Assembly (NCBI GenBank): GCA_023374045.1
Contig: CM041776.1
Location: forward strand, 117,509,000 to 117,572,999
From: Limonium bicolor
Taxonomy: Eukaryota; Streptophyta; Magnoliopsida; Caryophyllales; Plumbaginaceae
Length of the DNA: 64,000 nucleotides
Direction of reading: 5' to 3'
In this document: piece by piece, positions 11,362-22,941 of the stretch
Layout of the letters: every line of letters starts with the position of its first letter
Position numbering within the stretch: position 1 is the first letter of the stretch
Position numbers and translations under genes: made by a program
Notes under the pieces: generated by a model
Database searches by the model: none
What the model saw: only the letters and a program-made list of their open reading frames with translations
Told to the model about the DNA's origin: nothing

Positions 11362-14300
11362 TGAGACTCTTCACAAGTTGCCACAATTAATTACATTGAA
11401 AATAAATAAGAACCGAAGTATACTAGCTACAAACAGCTAGAACACACACAATCTGATAAATAAGACATCAGATAAACATACTCGTGAGTAACAGCTCACT
11501 ACTGAATATACTAAATTATATATGTAGGATTGTGGTGGAAATATGATCCTTTGACGATCAAGTCCAATACTACACCTATAACGGCTTATGTCAATATAAA
11601 ATGAATACGAATAATTACCACCCCAGGGCACTACCTTTACCAAGGAGTGCAATGAACGATTTTGAACGAACAGACGTCAAGATTAAGTTATGTGTATATT
11701 ATTGTTGATCATACCGATCATTGAACAAGTTCTAAGTGAAAGAATGACTACCACCATTGGCGTTGTGCCTAGTAAAAATGATAAATATTAATGAGTGTTA
11801 AAGACATGTCGTCTACTACAATGACGACTGTCTGTGATGATGGTTATGTGAGTTAAACAATGGCAGACAGCTTAATCAGTGATACAAGACGCCCAAACTA
11901 GACGCTAATAACACAAGTTAAAGTAAGTACCTAATGTACTAATAAAAAGGGCATGAGCCCAGGAGAACAGGATCACCGCCTCCGATTACCTTTAGAGGTA
12001 TATCACTAAGATGACAATGTCTAAATTAATGTAACAACTAACAAGAGACGTTTAGAACCAGATTACCATAAGGACTCCCATAAAGGAAGGATCACATATC
12101 CTCGCCATGGATTCCGCTACAACGCTAAAGCATATGACCCAGAAAATATAATGAAGTAAGGGAGCTACGGTACATACCGTAAGCAACATAAATTAAATGC
12201 TCATTAATCAACAGGTGCCAAACCGCGCACACAAAATCTAATAACAACAGTTGCACCTAGTATAGGAGTAACTCCAATAAAGGAATTACTAAACAATAAA
12301 TAATAGCGAACTTACCAACACAAGAAGTCTTGGACTCTCTTATATATATATCAACGAACCGTTATCAGCAATATACTCAACACAAAAAAGGAGAAAAACA
12401 ATCTCCTATTACTACAGTGCGAACCTTATCACTACGATAAATTATAACAAACACCCGCTAAAATCAAATGCATTAACCCATGTCCATTGGGCAGGAAACC
12501 CAGGGAACCAACATTCTCTCGGGACACCCCCATTACTAATAAGAAAGGAGTTTGACAACAGAATACTTCACGAACGTGTGACGGACACTACGAGTCTATA
12601 AACGAGTTATGGGACGACCACACACTATGTGAGCTTGTGGGCTCGACAGACTTATTCATGAGTTAGTCGAGTAAGTAGTAAAGTATCAGTACGGTACCCC
12701 ATACACGTAGACAAGTGGTGGAAGGAACACAAGAGGTAGTCAACTCCACACGAAGGTTAGAGATGTAAACCCAGATGAGTACAAATAACCACCTAGAATA
12801 AATTAATGAGTAAAACCATTTAACTAACAAAATTAATGGAACCAACAACTTAAAATATAATTTAGCCAAGCCATAACTCTGCAAGGAGTGGCTAAAACAT
12901 AGTAACTCTAAAAGGAAAACTCCCGAAAGTGGAGCCGGTTGATAGTCAACTTAATCATAACTAAGAAAACCCAACAAATGGGTGAATAAGATATGATACC
13001 CTGACAGACTCAATAGCTGTTTATGCTAACAATTCGAAATACTCAAAAGAAACCACTTAATGATTATAATCATTACCCGTAAATGGGGCAAAGAGAACTA
13101 CTCTCCAAATATTAAATATGTGTACAACAATACTAAATGGTACGTTCTTAACCGACAAGAGGTTGAACACAAGTACATAATTATCAAACATTCAATAAAG
13201 GCGAAGCTAGTACACTAGCGAATGCCCTAAATTTTAAGGCAAATACCACAACAAATATACAACCGTCGAATCGACTAAAGAATGGTATGCACGGAAGCGA
13301 CCATTATAAACAAACATTAGAACGAATACATTCGTTAACTTAGGCGAGTAAAACTCACATAAAACACAATGACGAGAAATAAAATGGATTGGGGCTACAC
13401 AACAGCCTAGACCGTTAAAGGACACGTTCCTAAATAAATGCTGAATTCAAACTATAAACGCACACGGGAACTCATAAAATATAAAATTACCACAACTGCC
13501 AACAACATACCCGTGTGGGATGTCATACAGTGTAGAACACAACATGACTATAATAATGGTTTTCCGAATAAACGGGACGAACCATACAAAAAATGTTGCG
13601 AAACCAACACACGAAAAGCACAATATATATCAATGAGGAGAACAAAACAGATATTACAAATAAATACCATACTCCGGAACAAAACAACTGGGAGATACGG
13701 GATTACAGAAATTATCCTCGTGCAGTTATAACCATATGTCTTAAAGAAACAATAGAAACTAGTGCAAAACGGCACTGTGTACAAATGACAATTAATATCA
13801 CCCCTCATCTCAACAGCATATCAACGAGTGAAGATAGTAACGTCGCAAACAGTTATTGATCTAAAACATCGATATACGATTTCGATCCAGTCATGTGCAC
13901 ATACAACTAATGTTACCGCACCGACTAGGATACCTCTGTTTCCAGTCGTGAATGACACCGTCATAATGGAACGACGTCAGCAATAAACTGCTACCAATAA
14001 ATCATCTAAGATAGCAATAGAGCGAAGGGCGTATTAGCCCCATATCCGTGGGTCTGCACCTCAATACGGAGCGAGTGGGCCCAATAGAGCGCACCAAGTA
14101 CTCCACGTCTTTGGCTGGAAATGTACGCACCTCACCTTTCTCATAACCTCTTTTAGAATTGAATGGCTAAAATCAACCCGCCTCTCAATATGTGAAGACT
14201 CCACTTCGAAGTCAAATACAGGAACGAGGGAGAATTCCATGAGAGCCAAGTATCTAGTGCTCTTCAAGTAGCGTCTGTGTATACTTGTGGGGTACGGGGG

Positions 14301-14864
14301 CATAACCCTTTTAAGAGGGGTGGAGCCTCTTGGCTGTGCACTAGTTTTTGTGTTTTTGTATGCGGCGCATACGTTGTTTGTCGGTTGTTTGTATGCGCAT
14401 TGCGCACCTGTGTACGTTTGTGTGCTTGTGTGCTTGAATGTAGGTATCCTATGAGATACTCAGTTGTGTCTGTATGTATGAACTTGTTGGATGATATATA
14501 TGTATATATTCTCTTATGAATTCAGTTCATGTTGCATCATTTAGATACCGAACATAGTATCGCTTAGATACTGATTGAATCAGAGAGATGGAATGTGGAA
14601 TGTTGAATGTTATGGACAGCTCGGGGAGGTTGTCAAGATGGTTAGAACTTATAGGAAATGATGGTGCTGATGGATCACCTATATCTATATATTTGAATTA
14701 ACGCCACACTTGAGGGCTATGTGCAATATGACCACAATACATTATGCGTGAATGCTACATCACATAGATGTACATTATGGGAATCATGTGTTGATATATA
14801 TATATATATATAGTATACCTATTAGAGAAAGGAAGACTTCGGGACGAAGTCTTTTTAAGGGGGG

Positions 14865-14957
14865 TAGACTAAAATACCCATAACCAATTAAACATTGATT
14901 AAACATTTAATCAATTAAATTAAGGCCTAAAAATGCCTTAAAACCTGTGTTGAAGTA
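14865..14957 (+). mobile_element. Start of the 3' LTR of the decayed Tekay element, cut by SIRE
   Basis: Directly after TTTTTAAGGGGGG the sequence reads TAGACTAAAATACCC, close to the family LTR start TGAAATACCC (compare the reverse complement of 51995-52005 and 5346-5355). Only about 90 bp remain before the SIRE LTR begins at 14958. Confidence 0.5.
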
Positions 14958-16184
14958 TGAAGGTGTTACTGAGATAGTCAACCAGATCAAACGAGTCAAT
15001 CACACTTCTCAAAACAAGACAGAGTCTGTCAACCTTGAAAGATCGAATGAGTCTCTGTCCTTACCGAAAGAGCGAGAGAGTCCATCCATGTGAATTCATC
15101 AATCAGTAACGAAATTCAAGGAGCAACGTCCACTAAACCATAACAGTCATCAACTATCATCCTTGGGCCGAAATTCATGCAAAATGTGAGCAAAATCCAA
15201 AGCCTGACTTTCTGGAATTCGAGGAGCGTCGCGTCAGTTGCGAAAATTAAGGAGCAAGTACAACAACTACATTGACTTACAACGGTCATCAACGTTCAGA
15301 CTTGGACCAAAATTCTCTCAACATGGCACTAATCAGAAGACTTGGCTTTAGCTTCCAAAATATGGCTCCAACTTCCGAAATTCAAGGAAAGAGTCATTGG
15401 TTCCTGAAATTTCGGAACTGACAGAGTCAGTCTACTACATCAGACGTGAAAGTCATAATTGAACGTTGCCAAGTCGTCCAATGGATTGGTAATTGTCCGA
15501 AAATTAAGGGCCAAGGCTTAGCAACGTTCATAAAGAAGTTAGGACCGAATTTTAAGCAACTACAACGTTCAGATGGCAGAAATTTTGGAAGCAGACTCCC
15601 TCACCGGCTCCACTATATAAGAGAGTTGTCATTCCGTTTCTCATTGCAGCTTTCCAAAGAGAATCATTCAGAGCATTTGTTTAGAGAAAGCTTTGCCTAT
15701 TTTAGAGGAGAGAAAAGAGAGAGAGAGAAGTACTAGATTCGTTTGTGCATATCGATAGAGTCTTTCAAGGTAGGACATAGTTTTCACTACACTTATCATT
15801 GAGCTGATCAGAGATTGTATTGGGTGAGTGAGTGAAAACCACGAAGTAGATCTCATCTACTGAGTGGGCATTATAAGTTGTTTTGTTTTGACCAGGAAAT
15901 AAAATAAACTTATATTGTGTATCCTGCTGAGTTCGATAGAGTCCTCCACCTTTCGAGTGTTAACCATTTAGCTCCGCTAAGTCTATCTTACTTTACTACT
16001 TGAGCAACTGCTTCCGCGCACTTAGTTCGACTAAGTGTTTCTACGTCTCAAGTGTTCTCACATACGAAGTTCGATTGAGTGCCTCTACATCACAGAGTGT
16101 TTCTTACTTTCAAAGACCGATTGAGTCAAACCAACTCTTAGACTCACACCTTGGGCTGGTTTGAGTCAGCCACCCGATCCTACA
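14958..16184 (+). repeat. SIRE 5' LTR
   Basis: Starts TGAAGGTGTTACTGAG and ends CCCGATCCTACA; 1227 bp, aligned end to end with 29754-30981. A TATA box, TATATAA, lies at 15614-15620; in the 3' copy this box is shortened to TATAAG, so only the 5' copy keeps the full motif. Confidence 0.9.
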
Positions 16185-16186
16185 TG

Positions 16187-16198
16187 TGGTATCAGAGC
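16187..16198 (+). other. SIRE primer binding site
   Basis: TGGTATCAGAGC, two bases after the LTR, is a perfect match to the plant initiator tRNA-Met PBS. Confidence 0.9.
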
Positions 16199-16503
16199 CT
16201 TGCTTAGGCTGACAGTCAATCAACGAGAAATGGCAGCCGTCGGTTGGGGTGACTCAGACTCCGATGATCAAGACACAGAGTCCAGCGGCCTAGTATGTCT
16301 CATGGCACATGATGCGACTGAGTCCATGATCCCCGACAATGAGGTAACTCGCTCTCATCTTGAGACAGATCTTTATCGTATATCTCCTATGGGTTTTATG
16401 ACTTTGATTGCTAAAATGGCTTCAGAAACTAACTCTCTTAAAGCTGATCTTAACAGAAAAATTTCCGAGTTAAGTGAGGAACTTGAGATCTCAAAAAAGT
16501 CTT

Positions 16504-16969
16504 TGAAGTGGAGTTCCACGCACGGAGTAATCAAATGGCTGAGCAAAGAGTATATGCTGCCTACGGAGACAACAGATGGATCTCTCTCTGACCAAACCCC
16601 CTTCCGACTCCAACGAACGGACTCTTACGACAAGGAAGCTATACCACAGACAGACTGCGGAGGAGTAGTCGCCTCCAACGCAAAGCAAAGATCCTCTCCG
16701 AAGAGCTAAAAGTCATTCGCCTCCGAAGCGAAGCAAAACCCCTCCGAAGGGTTGGGAGTAATTATTCAAAAAGAAGGGTGAAGTTACACAAAAAGCCTTG
16801 TATAACTAAGAATATTCTAGAATAATGTAGGCCTACAGAAACGGTTATACACTGTAGAAGAGCCTATAAATAAGAACCATAAGTTATGTAATAAGGTACG
16901 CTTTCATCAATACAATACTTGGAGCTCTCTTTGCAATCTGAGTCTGAGTGCGAGTTCGATACGATCTCA
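16504..16969 (+). repeat. Tat 5' LTR
   Basis: 466 bp. A TATA box, TATAAATA, lies at 16865-16872, so transcription should start near 16900. The 3' copy has the same box at 27004-27011. Confidence 0.95.
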
Positions 16970-16971
16970 TT

Positions 16972-16989
16972 TGGCGCCGTCTGTGGGAA
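16972..16989 (+). other. Tat primer binding site
   Basis: TGGCGCCGTCTGTGGGAA begins two bases after the LTR. This PBS type is usual in Tat-lineage elements and differs from the TGGCGCCGTTGCCGGGGA PBS of the Athila element at 61694. Confidence 0.85.
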
Positions 16990-17048
16990 ACGAACGATAA
17001 CCACGATTCAATCCACAAGAGTCACGGTTCTTGTCTTTTGTTCAAACA

Positions 17049-18354
17049 TGGCACCACGATCAAGCAAAGGGAAGGGGAAGATGGCGCGACCGGGGAGAGC
17101 TCATTCTCGAAGGAAGACCTCACTGATCTGATGAGGAGTTTTGCGCAAGAAGTCAATGAGAAGATGGCTGAAAGCAATGAGCGGTTTCAGCAGGAACTGG
17201 CGGATAGAGATCTGGAGCACCAGAAGAAGATCGATGAGATGGCGAATGTAATCGAGGATCTAAAAGCGAAAAGCGGATCAAAAAGCGACGAAAGCCGGAA
17301 AGAGAAGTCACCACCGAAAGGTGCAGAGGAAGACCTCGTCGACATGTCGCTGTATCCCTTCACCGAAAACATTCGGAAGGCGAAGCTTCCACCGTTCTTT
17401 GTCGCTCCAGCAATAGAGAAGTACGACGGAACTGGAGATCCCGCTCAACATATCAAGAAGTTCATCTTTGCGATGAACACTCAGGGGATCAGTTCCCAGG
17501 CACTCTGCAATCTGTTTCCGGGAACACTTACCAAAAGAGCTCTAAATTGGATCTCTTCTCGGAAACCTCAATCCATCTCAAGTTTCAAACAACTTACAGA
17601 GGAATTCCAACTTTACTTCGCAGCAAGTAAAAAGATCCAGAGGGATACGATTGAGTTGATGGATGTTAGGCAAAGAAGGGGAGAGACGGTGAAGGAATAC
17701 AGCGAACGCTTCCATAAACAGGTGGCTGAAATAGACGATGTGGATGAGAAGATACTGGTGAAAGCTTTCGGAAATGGATTGGCGAATCCAAGGCTGGCAG
17801 GGAAAATTGCTACCAAAGCACCGCAAACTCACGGAGAGTTAGCGGAAATGCTGCACGATTTCTTGAAATCGGAGATTGCGGAGAATAAGGCGAAAGAACT
17901 GGCTAATAGCTTCAGGCCGCCTAATGAGAAGAGACAGGGAGGAGCGTCGTCTGTCGGCGCGAATTATGGGGAGACATCCGCTCCGAAACCTTGGGGAGCT
18001 AGGTACAAGCCCTATGGGAAGGATCTGGTCGCACCTACCCATTCTGGGGGTAGGACGACGTACGGAGCAAAGGTGATTACTATCGCTCCAGGAAGGTACG
18101 CAGCTGCGGTAAGGGAAGGCTATCTTCCGCCTCCGAAGAAGCCTACCTCAGGCGAGAGCACATTGGCGTTTTGTGAATTCCACGGGCACTACAGCCACAG
18201 AACGACCAATTGTGTAACATTATCAAGAGAACTGAACAAAATCGATGAGCAGAGAAAGAAACAAGAAAAGCAGAAACAGGAAGCTCCCAAACAGCAAAGA
18301 ATAACAGCGACTATCAAAACCGATCTCGTTACGGGCATAACGGGGGTGGCATGA
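17049..18354 (+). CDS. Tat gag
   Basis: The Gag structural protein packages element RNA. The likely original start is ATG 17049 (MAPRSSKGKGK), which leads after a frameshift near 17100 into the main frame; the first ATG in the main frame is 17131. The order is a charged coiled coil (residues NEKMAESNERFQQELADRD), then the retrotransposon gag core beginning LPPFFVAPAIEKYDGTGDP with FPGTLTKRALNW and the VRQRRGETVKEYSERF segment, then a basic/proline linker. The end holds the Tat-type knuckle FCEFHGHYSHRTTNC. The stop at 18354 overlaps the next frame. Confidence 0.85.
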
Positions 18355-19210
18355 GGAATGAAGATCACCCTGAGCTAGACCATAGCAAATCTTTCGATTT
18401 TGGGGTCATAACTGGTTTATTCTCAGAAAAGGGGCCGTTCACGGCAAAAGAAAAGAAAAGGCACGTACACGAAGTCCATGAGAAGCTACCAGAGAAGAAA
18501 GTTCAAGAAGAGAGCCTTTACCACCTATCTACTTCACGGAAGAAGATGAAGAGGGAGTCTACTACCCCCACAATGACCCCCTCGTCATTCGAGCTCAAAT
18601 CAATGATAGGATGGTGGGAAACATCCTTGTCGACAGCGGAGCGGGAGCAAACGTGATTTCCCTAGCGGCGTTCCGGAAGCTGGAAATCCCGGATGAAAAG
18701 GTCAAGCCGTTTACTGCTACTTTCGGAGGATTCATTGGGGGAATCACGGCTCAGGCCAGCGGCAGCGTCGATGTCACAATGACGTTAGGCCAAAAGGAAG
18801 ATCGGAGAACAGAAAGGATAACCTTATATATCATGCGAGATCTGTCCGGATACAACGTCTATTTGGGGCGACCTGGGATCAATGCTTTCGGAGCTGTCTG
18901 TAGCACCTATTACCTCAAGCTCAAATACTTGACAAGGGGCGGAAAGCTGGTGTCCATTCCTGGAAGCCAGAAAACAGCAAGGGTGTGCGAAGTCCGGATT
19001 ACTGAGGATTTTCCGGAGGAAGACGTAGTCAAAGAGGTCGGCTCCAGTCGAGAGTACGAAGAAGGAGAAGCCAGGACAAGGATGTCTGGAGAAACCTCCG
19101 AAAAGGTGGTGGTACCGGCGGAACGGCCAAGAGAGGTACCCCTGAACTCCGATCCTTCTAAATTTTTTAAAATTGGAAATGCTTTTCTCCAGATGAGCAG
19201 ATTCGCTTAA
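18351..19210 (+). CDS. Tat protease region (frameshifted)
   Basis: A linker frame (18351-18656) is followed in another frame by ILVDSGAGANVISLAAF (from about 18620), the aspartic protease active site with DSG in the catalytic position. The conserved LGRPGINAFGAVCSTYYLKLKY segment near 18865-18920 marks the C-terminal end of the fold. A one-base change near 18530 separates the linker from the protease frame. The protease would cut Gag-Pol within particles. Confidence 0.8.
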
Positions 19211-20432
19211 TGAGATTTTTGGAAAAAAGAAGAAAAACATTCGCCTGGAGCCCAAAGGACATGCCCGGAGTGGACGCCAGCGTTATCCAGCATAACTTGA
19301 ACGTCGATCCGAAGTTTCCCGCCATCCGGCAGAGGAAGAGGATTATAGGAAGGGAAAGGGACGGCTGCGGACGGAGGTCGAAAGGTTGCTGGAGGCCGGC
19401 TTTATTAGGAAAGTCTTTTATCCAAAATGGCTATCAAATGTAGTTTTGGTTAAAAAAGCAAACGGAAAATGGAGGATGTGCGTGGATTTCACGGATTTGA
19501 ATAAAGCTTGTCCGAAAGATTTTTATCCTTTACCTTCCATAGATAAGCTTGTAGCGGCAACGGCGCAGAGTAGTGTGATGAGTTTTTTGGATGCGTTTTC
19601 TGGGTATAACCAAATAATGATGAACAAAAATGACCAAGAGAAAACATCTTTTGTCACCTCAACTGGTATTTTTTGTTACAAGGTTATGCCGTTTGGACTG
19701 AAAAATGCAGGAGCGACCTTCCAGCGAATGATTGACGAGGTATTTCGGGGGCAGTTGTCTCGAAATGTGGAGGCATATGTGGATGATATAGTAGTGAGAA
19801 GCGATTCTATAGCTCAGCACATGGAAGACCTTGAGGAAACCTTCAATACCCTGGATAAATACAAAATCAAGTTAAATCCTGAAAAATGTGTCTTCGGAGT
19901 CACCCGAGGGAAGTTTTTGGGGTTTATAGTCGGACAGAGAGGAATTGAAGTTGATCCGGAGAAAACCCAAGCAGTCCTCAACCTTCCTCAACCGAGAAAC
20001 ATTAAAGACGTACAAGCCTTGAATGGGAGACTCACTGCCTTAAGCAGATTTTGCTCCAAACTCCAGGAAAAGTCTATTCCATTTTTTAATACCCTCCGCA
20101 AAAATAAAAAATTCCAGTGGGATACGGAGTGTATGGATGCCTTTGAGCAAATCAAGAAAATGCTTCAAGAACTTCCCAAACTCGGCGTTCCGACACCAGG
20201 CCAGGATCTATTCTTATACCTATCGGTCTCAGAGTGGGCAGTAGCGGCGGTATTAATCATGGAAGAGGAAAAGAAAGAAATCCCAGTCTATTTTACTGGA
20301 AAGATCTTAACTGCAGCGGAGACAAGATATTCCAATATTGAGAAGGTTTTGTTCGCCCTTGTGATTGCATCCAGGAAACTGAGACCGTATTTCCAGTCGC
20401 ACCGAATCACCGTCCGAACAATTGGCCCTTAA
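19210..20432 (+). CDS. Tat reverse transcriptase and first RNase H
   Basis: The RT thumb-proximal segment FAWSPKDMPGVDASVIQHNL lies at 19240-19300, then after a frameshift FIRKVFYPKWLSNVVLVKKANGKWRMCVDF (19400-19490), the SFLDAFSGYNQI and MPFGLKNAGATFQRM blocks, and the catalytic AYVDDIVV at about 19770. The RNase H segment follows (FLYLSVSEWAVAAVL, 20205-20250; ETRYSNIEKVLFAL). The frame breaks at 20432, near the end of the first RNase H. Confidence 0.9.
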
Positions 20433-20467
20433 AGCAAATCGCCAATAACCCAAACGCCTCCGGAAGA

Positions 20468-21060
20468 ATGATTACTTGGACGGTGGAGCTGACTCAATTT
20501 GAAATTCATTATGTTCCCCGGACAGCAATAAGAGCCCAAGCCCTGGTTGATTTTATACCGAGGCAAGTTTTTTCCGTCAAGAAGAGCGAGAAGTCCCGTA
20601 TAAGATGTGGGTGGATGGAGCTAGGTGTAAAACTGGTGCGGGGGTTGGAATCGTGATCCAGACTCCTGATGGAAGGAAAATGAATCATTCAATAAGGTTG
20701 GAATTCGAAATAACGAACAATGAAGCGGAATATGAGGCATTAGTGCACGGGCTGGAAATAGCCTGTGCCCTGGGGGTGACGGAGCTGGAAGTGCAATCTG
20801 ATTCCTTGCTTGTAGCAAGGCAAAGTGAGAATATCTTTGAAACAAAGGAGGAAAAACTAAAACTTTACTTGATAAAGGTACAGGATCTAAGGGCAAGATT
20901 TACGAAGTGCAATCTCCGACACGTATCCAGAGACCAAAACTCAGAGGCCGATGTACTGGCTAAATTGGCAAGTATAGCGGAGGGAATACCGGAAGAAGTT
21001 CAGCTACAACTAAGGAAGCTCCCAAGTATAGAAGAAACGGAGACAATGGTAGTTGAATGA
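20468..21060 (+). CDS. Tat second (archaeal-type) RNase H, aRH
   Basis: Tat elements acquired an extra RNase H, called aRH, between the original one and integrase. Here a spacer (20468-20600) leads to WVDGARCKTGAGVGIV (first Asp), FEITNNEAEYEALVHGL (Glu), LEVQSDSLLVARQ (second Asp) and NSEADVLAKLAS (last Asp), which is the full set of catalytic acidic positions. The frame stays open from 20605 to the stop at 21060, so this domain is intact apart from the frameshift before it. Confidence 0.85.
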
Positions 21061-21216
21061 CTAATTTGGGCGAATCATGGATGACTCCCATTGTCCGGTA
21101 TATCCAAGAGGGGACACTACCAGAGGACGAAAAAGAGGCCAAAACGATAAAAAGAAGGGCAGCGTCGTTTTTTCGAAAACGGCCAACTCTATAAGCGATC
21201 TTTCGGTAGACCATCA

Positions 21217-22294
21217 TTGAAGTGTTTGACGGAAAGTCAAGGGCTAGAGCTTGTCACCGAAGTCCATAATGGGGTATGCGGCAACCACCAAGGAGGAAGG
21301 GCAGTAATGCATAAAATACTAAGGATGGGCTACTTCTGGCCGGCGATCCAGAAGATGTGCGGAGACTATGTCAAAAAATGCATGCAATGCCAGTTACATG
21401 GTCCAAGGGTTGGAAACCCACCTGCGGAAATGAAATCTATTACCTCTCCGATCCCCTTTGCGAAGTGGGGATTAGATATTGTCGGACCATTTCCAGAGGC
21501 TTCCCCCGGAAGGTATAAGTACTTGTATGTGGCGGTAGATTACTTCACCAAGTGGGTAGAAGCTCTTCCGGTGGTAAACATAACTGCACGAAAAACAGAG
21601 GAGTTTGTTTGGAAGAACGTCGTATGTCGGTTTGGTATACCGAGGGTAATCATAACGGACAACGGTGCGCAGTTCAATTGCAAGAGCTTTAGAGATTTCT
21701 GCGAAGAGTGGAAGATTGGCCTGAGATTTGCCTCTGTAGCTCATCCACAAGCAAATGGCCAGGTAGAAAATAAATGGGCAAATCGTGAAAGCTCTAAGAA
21801 GAAAGTTGGAAGGAAAAAGAGGAAGGTGGGCGGAGGTTCTACCACAGGTTCTATGGTCTAATAGGACGACTGTCAAGGGACCAACCGGAGAAACCCCTTA
21901 CAGATTGACATATGGTCTGGAAGCGGTAGTACCTGCGGAAATCATGATACCATCAAAAAGAGTTGAGGGGTACAAGGAAGAAGAAAACGATGAGGGCATC
22001 CGAGATGAGTTGGACGTCTTGGATGAAAGGCGGATGATCGCTGACTTAAGAAATCAAAGAGACAAATTGAGAATCGAACGACATTTCAATAAAAAGGTAA
22101 GGGAACGGTCCTTCTCCGCAGGTGACTTGGTGCTCCGAGAAGTGAAACAACCGGCAAAGCTGCAACCGCAGTGGGAGGGCCCATATGTTGTTCAGGCTAA
22201 AACTGACCGAGCATCTTATAGGCTCCGAAATGTGGACGGAGACGATCTGCCACATTCCTGGCATGCGGAGTGTCTCAAGAAATTCTATGTTTAA
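21217..22294 (+). CDS. Tat integrase (frameshifted)
   Basis: The HHCC zinc-binding region is visible as HNGVCGNH followed by CMQC. The core has GLDIVGPFPEA (first Asp), IITDNGAQF (second Asp) and HPQANGQVE (Glu). The frame shifts after VEN at about 21770, and the C-terminal part is read in the frame ending at 22294, with GPYVVQAKTDRASYRL and a final HAECLKKFYV, the usual end of Tat integrase. The enzyme would insert element cDNA into the genome. Confidence 0.85.
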
Positions 22295-22516
22295 TATCTT
22301 CTTTCAACTGCAGGTTAAAGAGTCGCTTGGTAAAAAACGCGCAAAGAGTGGCAATAAAGCATTTTGCTTCATGATCTCAGTTATCTTGTTTTCAAAGCAT
22401 GTTATCCGCCGATGATAATATATAAAGTTTCCAGACAAAACAAAAAGCATCGCAATTTCTCTCCGTCACAAAACAAGAAACAAAGGGTTTTTTCAAAAAA
22501 GAAAGACAAAGAATGT

Positions 22517-22715
22517 ATCCGACGATCTCACCATTGGCCATGGTAGAGTGATTTGTATCCGACGATCTACCATCAACGATGGTAGTGTAATTCATTCGAC
22601 GATCTCACTGTCAGCGTCCTGGCAGTAGAGTGTTAATCCGACGATCTCACCGGCTCAAAGTCGGTAGAGTGTTAAATCGACGATCTCACCATGTGTACAG
22701 TGGTAGAGTGTGAAA
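22517..22715 (+). repeat. Array of five ~40-nt hairpins after integrase
   Basis: Copies begin with CGACGATCT at 22520, 22560, 22597, 22639 and 22678 (spacing 37-42 nt). Each has a small stem between GATCT and AG(A/T)GTG: ACCAT/ATGGT, ACCAT/ATGGT, ACTG/CAGT, ACCG/CGGT, ACCA/TGGT. The arms change together and the pairing is kept. It lies in the 3' untranslated part of the pol transcript, about 220 bp after the integrase stop. Confidence 0.9.
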
Positions 22716-22797
22716 GTGGAAAAGTGTAACTAAAAGGTTACTGAAACAAGAGACCCTCTACAAAAATGAAAGGCAACTTAAAAATTCTACATTAATG

Positions 22798-22860
22798 AAA
22801 GTCTCCAACTTTCGGGAGACCGGTCGCTCCGGTCATACCCGAAAGGTCTGGTTGGTATGA
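22798..22860. other. Compact inverted-repeat segment
   Basis: Several short pairs lie in 60 bp: GTCTCC/GGAGAC around AACTTTCG (22801-22820), and CCGGTC/GACCGG-type and CTTTCGGG/CCCGAAAG pairs around it. It is between the hairpin array and the end of the antisense gene, where the two transcripts would converge; a role in 3' end formation is possible but unproven. Confidence 0.4.
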
Positions 22861-22941
22861 TAAAAGGAAAAATTAATTACAAATATAGAATACTCCGCAG
22901 CAAATAGTTATAACAAAGCTTTAAAGCAAAAAGGAAAAAGT

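Larger units (their letters stand above)
9332..14864 (+). mobile_element. Decayed internal region of a plus-strand Tekay element
   Basis: It lies between the PBS and a polypurine tract (TTTTTAAGGGGGG, about 14851-14864) that precedes the start of a 3' LTR. Only the gag zinc-knuckle exons (9750-10494) are clearly readable. A possible protease trace is at 11341. The stretch 11362-14840 is AT-rich, full of stops in all frames, and I recognise no domain in it; the text GGGACGAAGTC before the polypurine tract resembles the usual end of Tekay pol. Very old copy, internally deleted compared with the 31-37 kb element. Confidence 0.65.

Noticed and set aside
22517..22715. CRISPR-like array (regular short repeats)
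   Set aside because: Repeats are imperfect, palindromic with varied stems, lack unique spacers, and lie in a plant retrotransposon.
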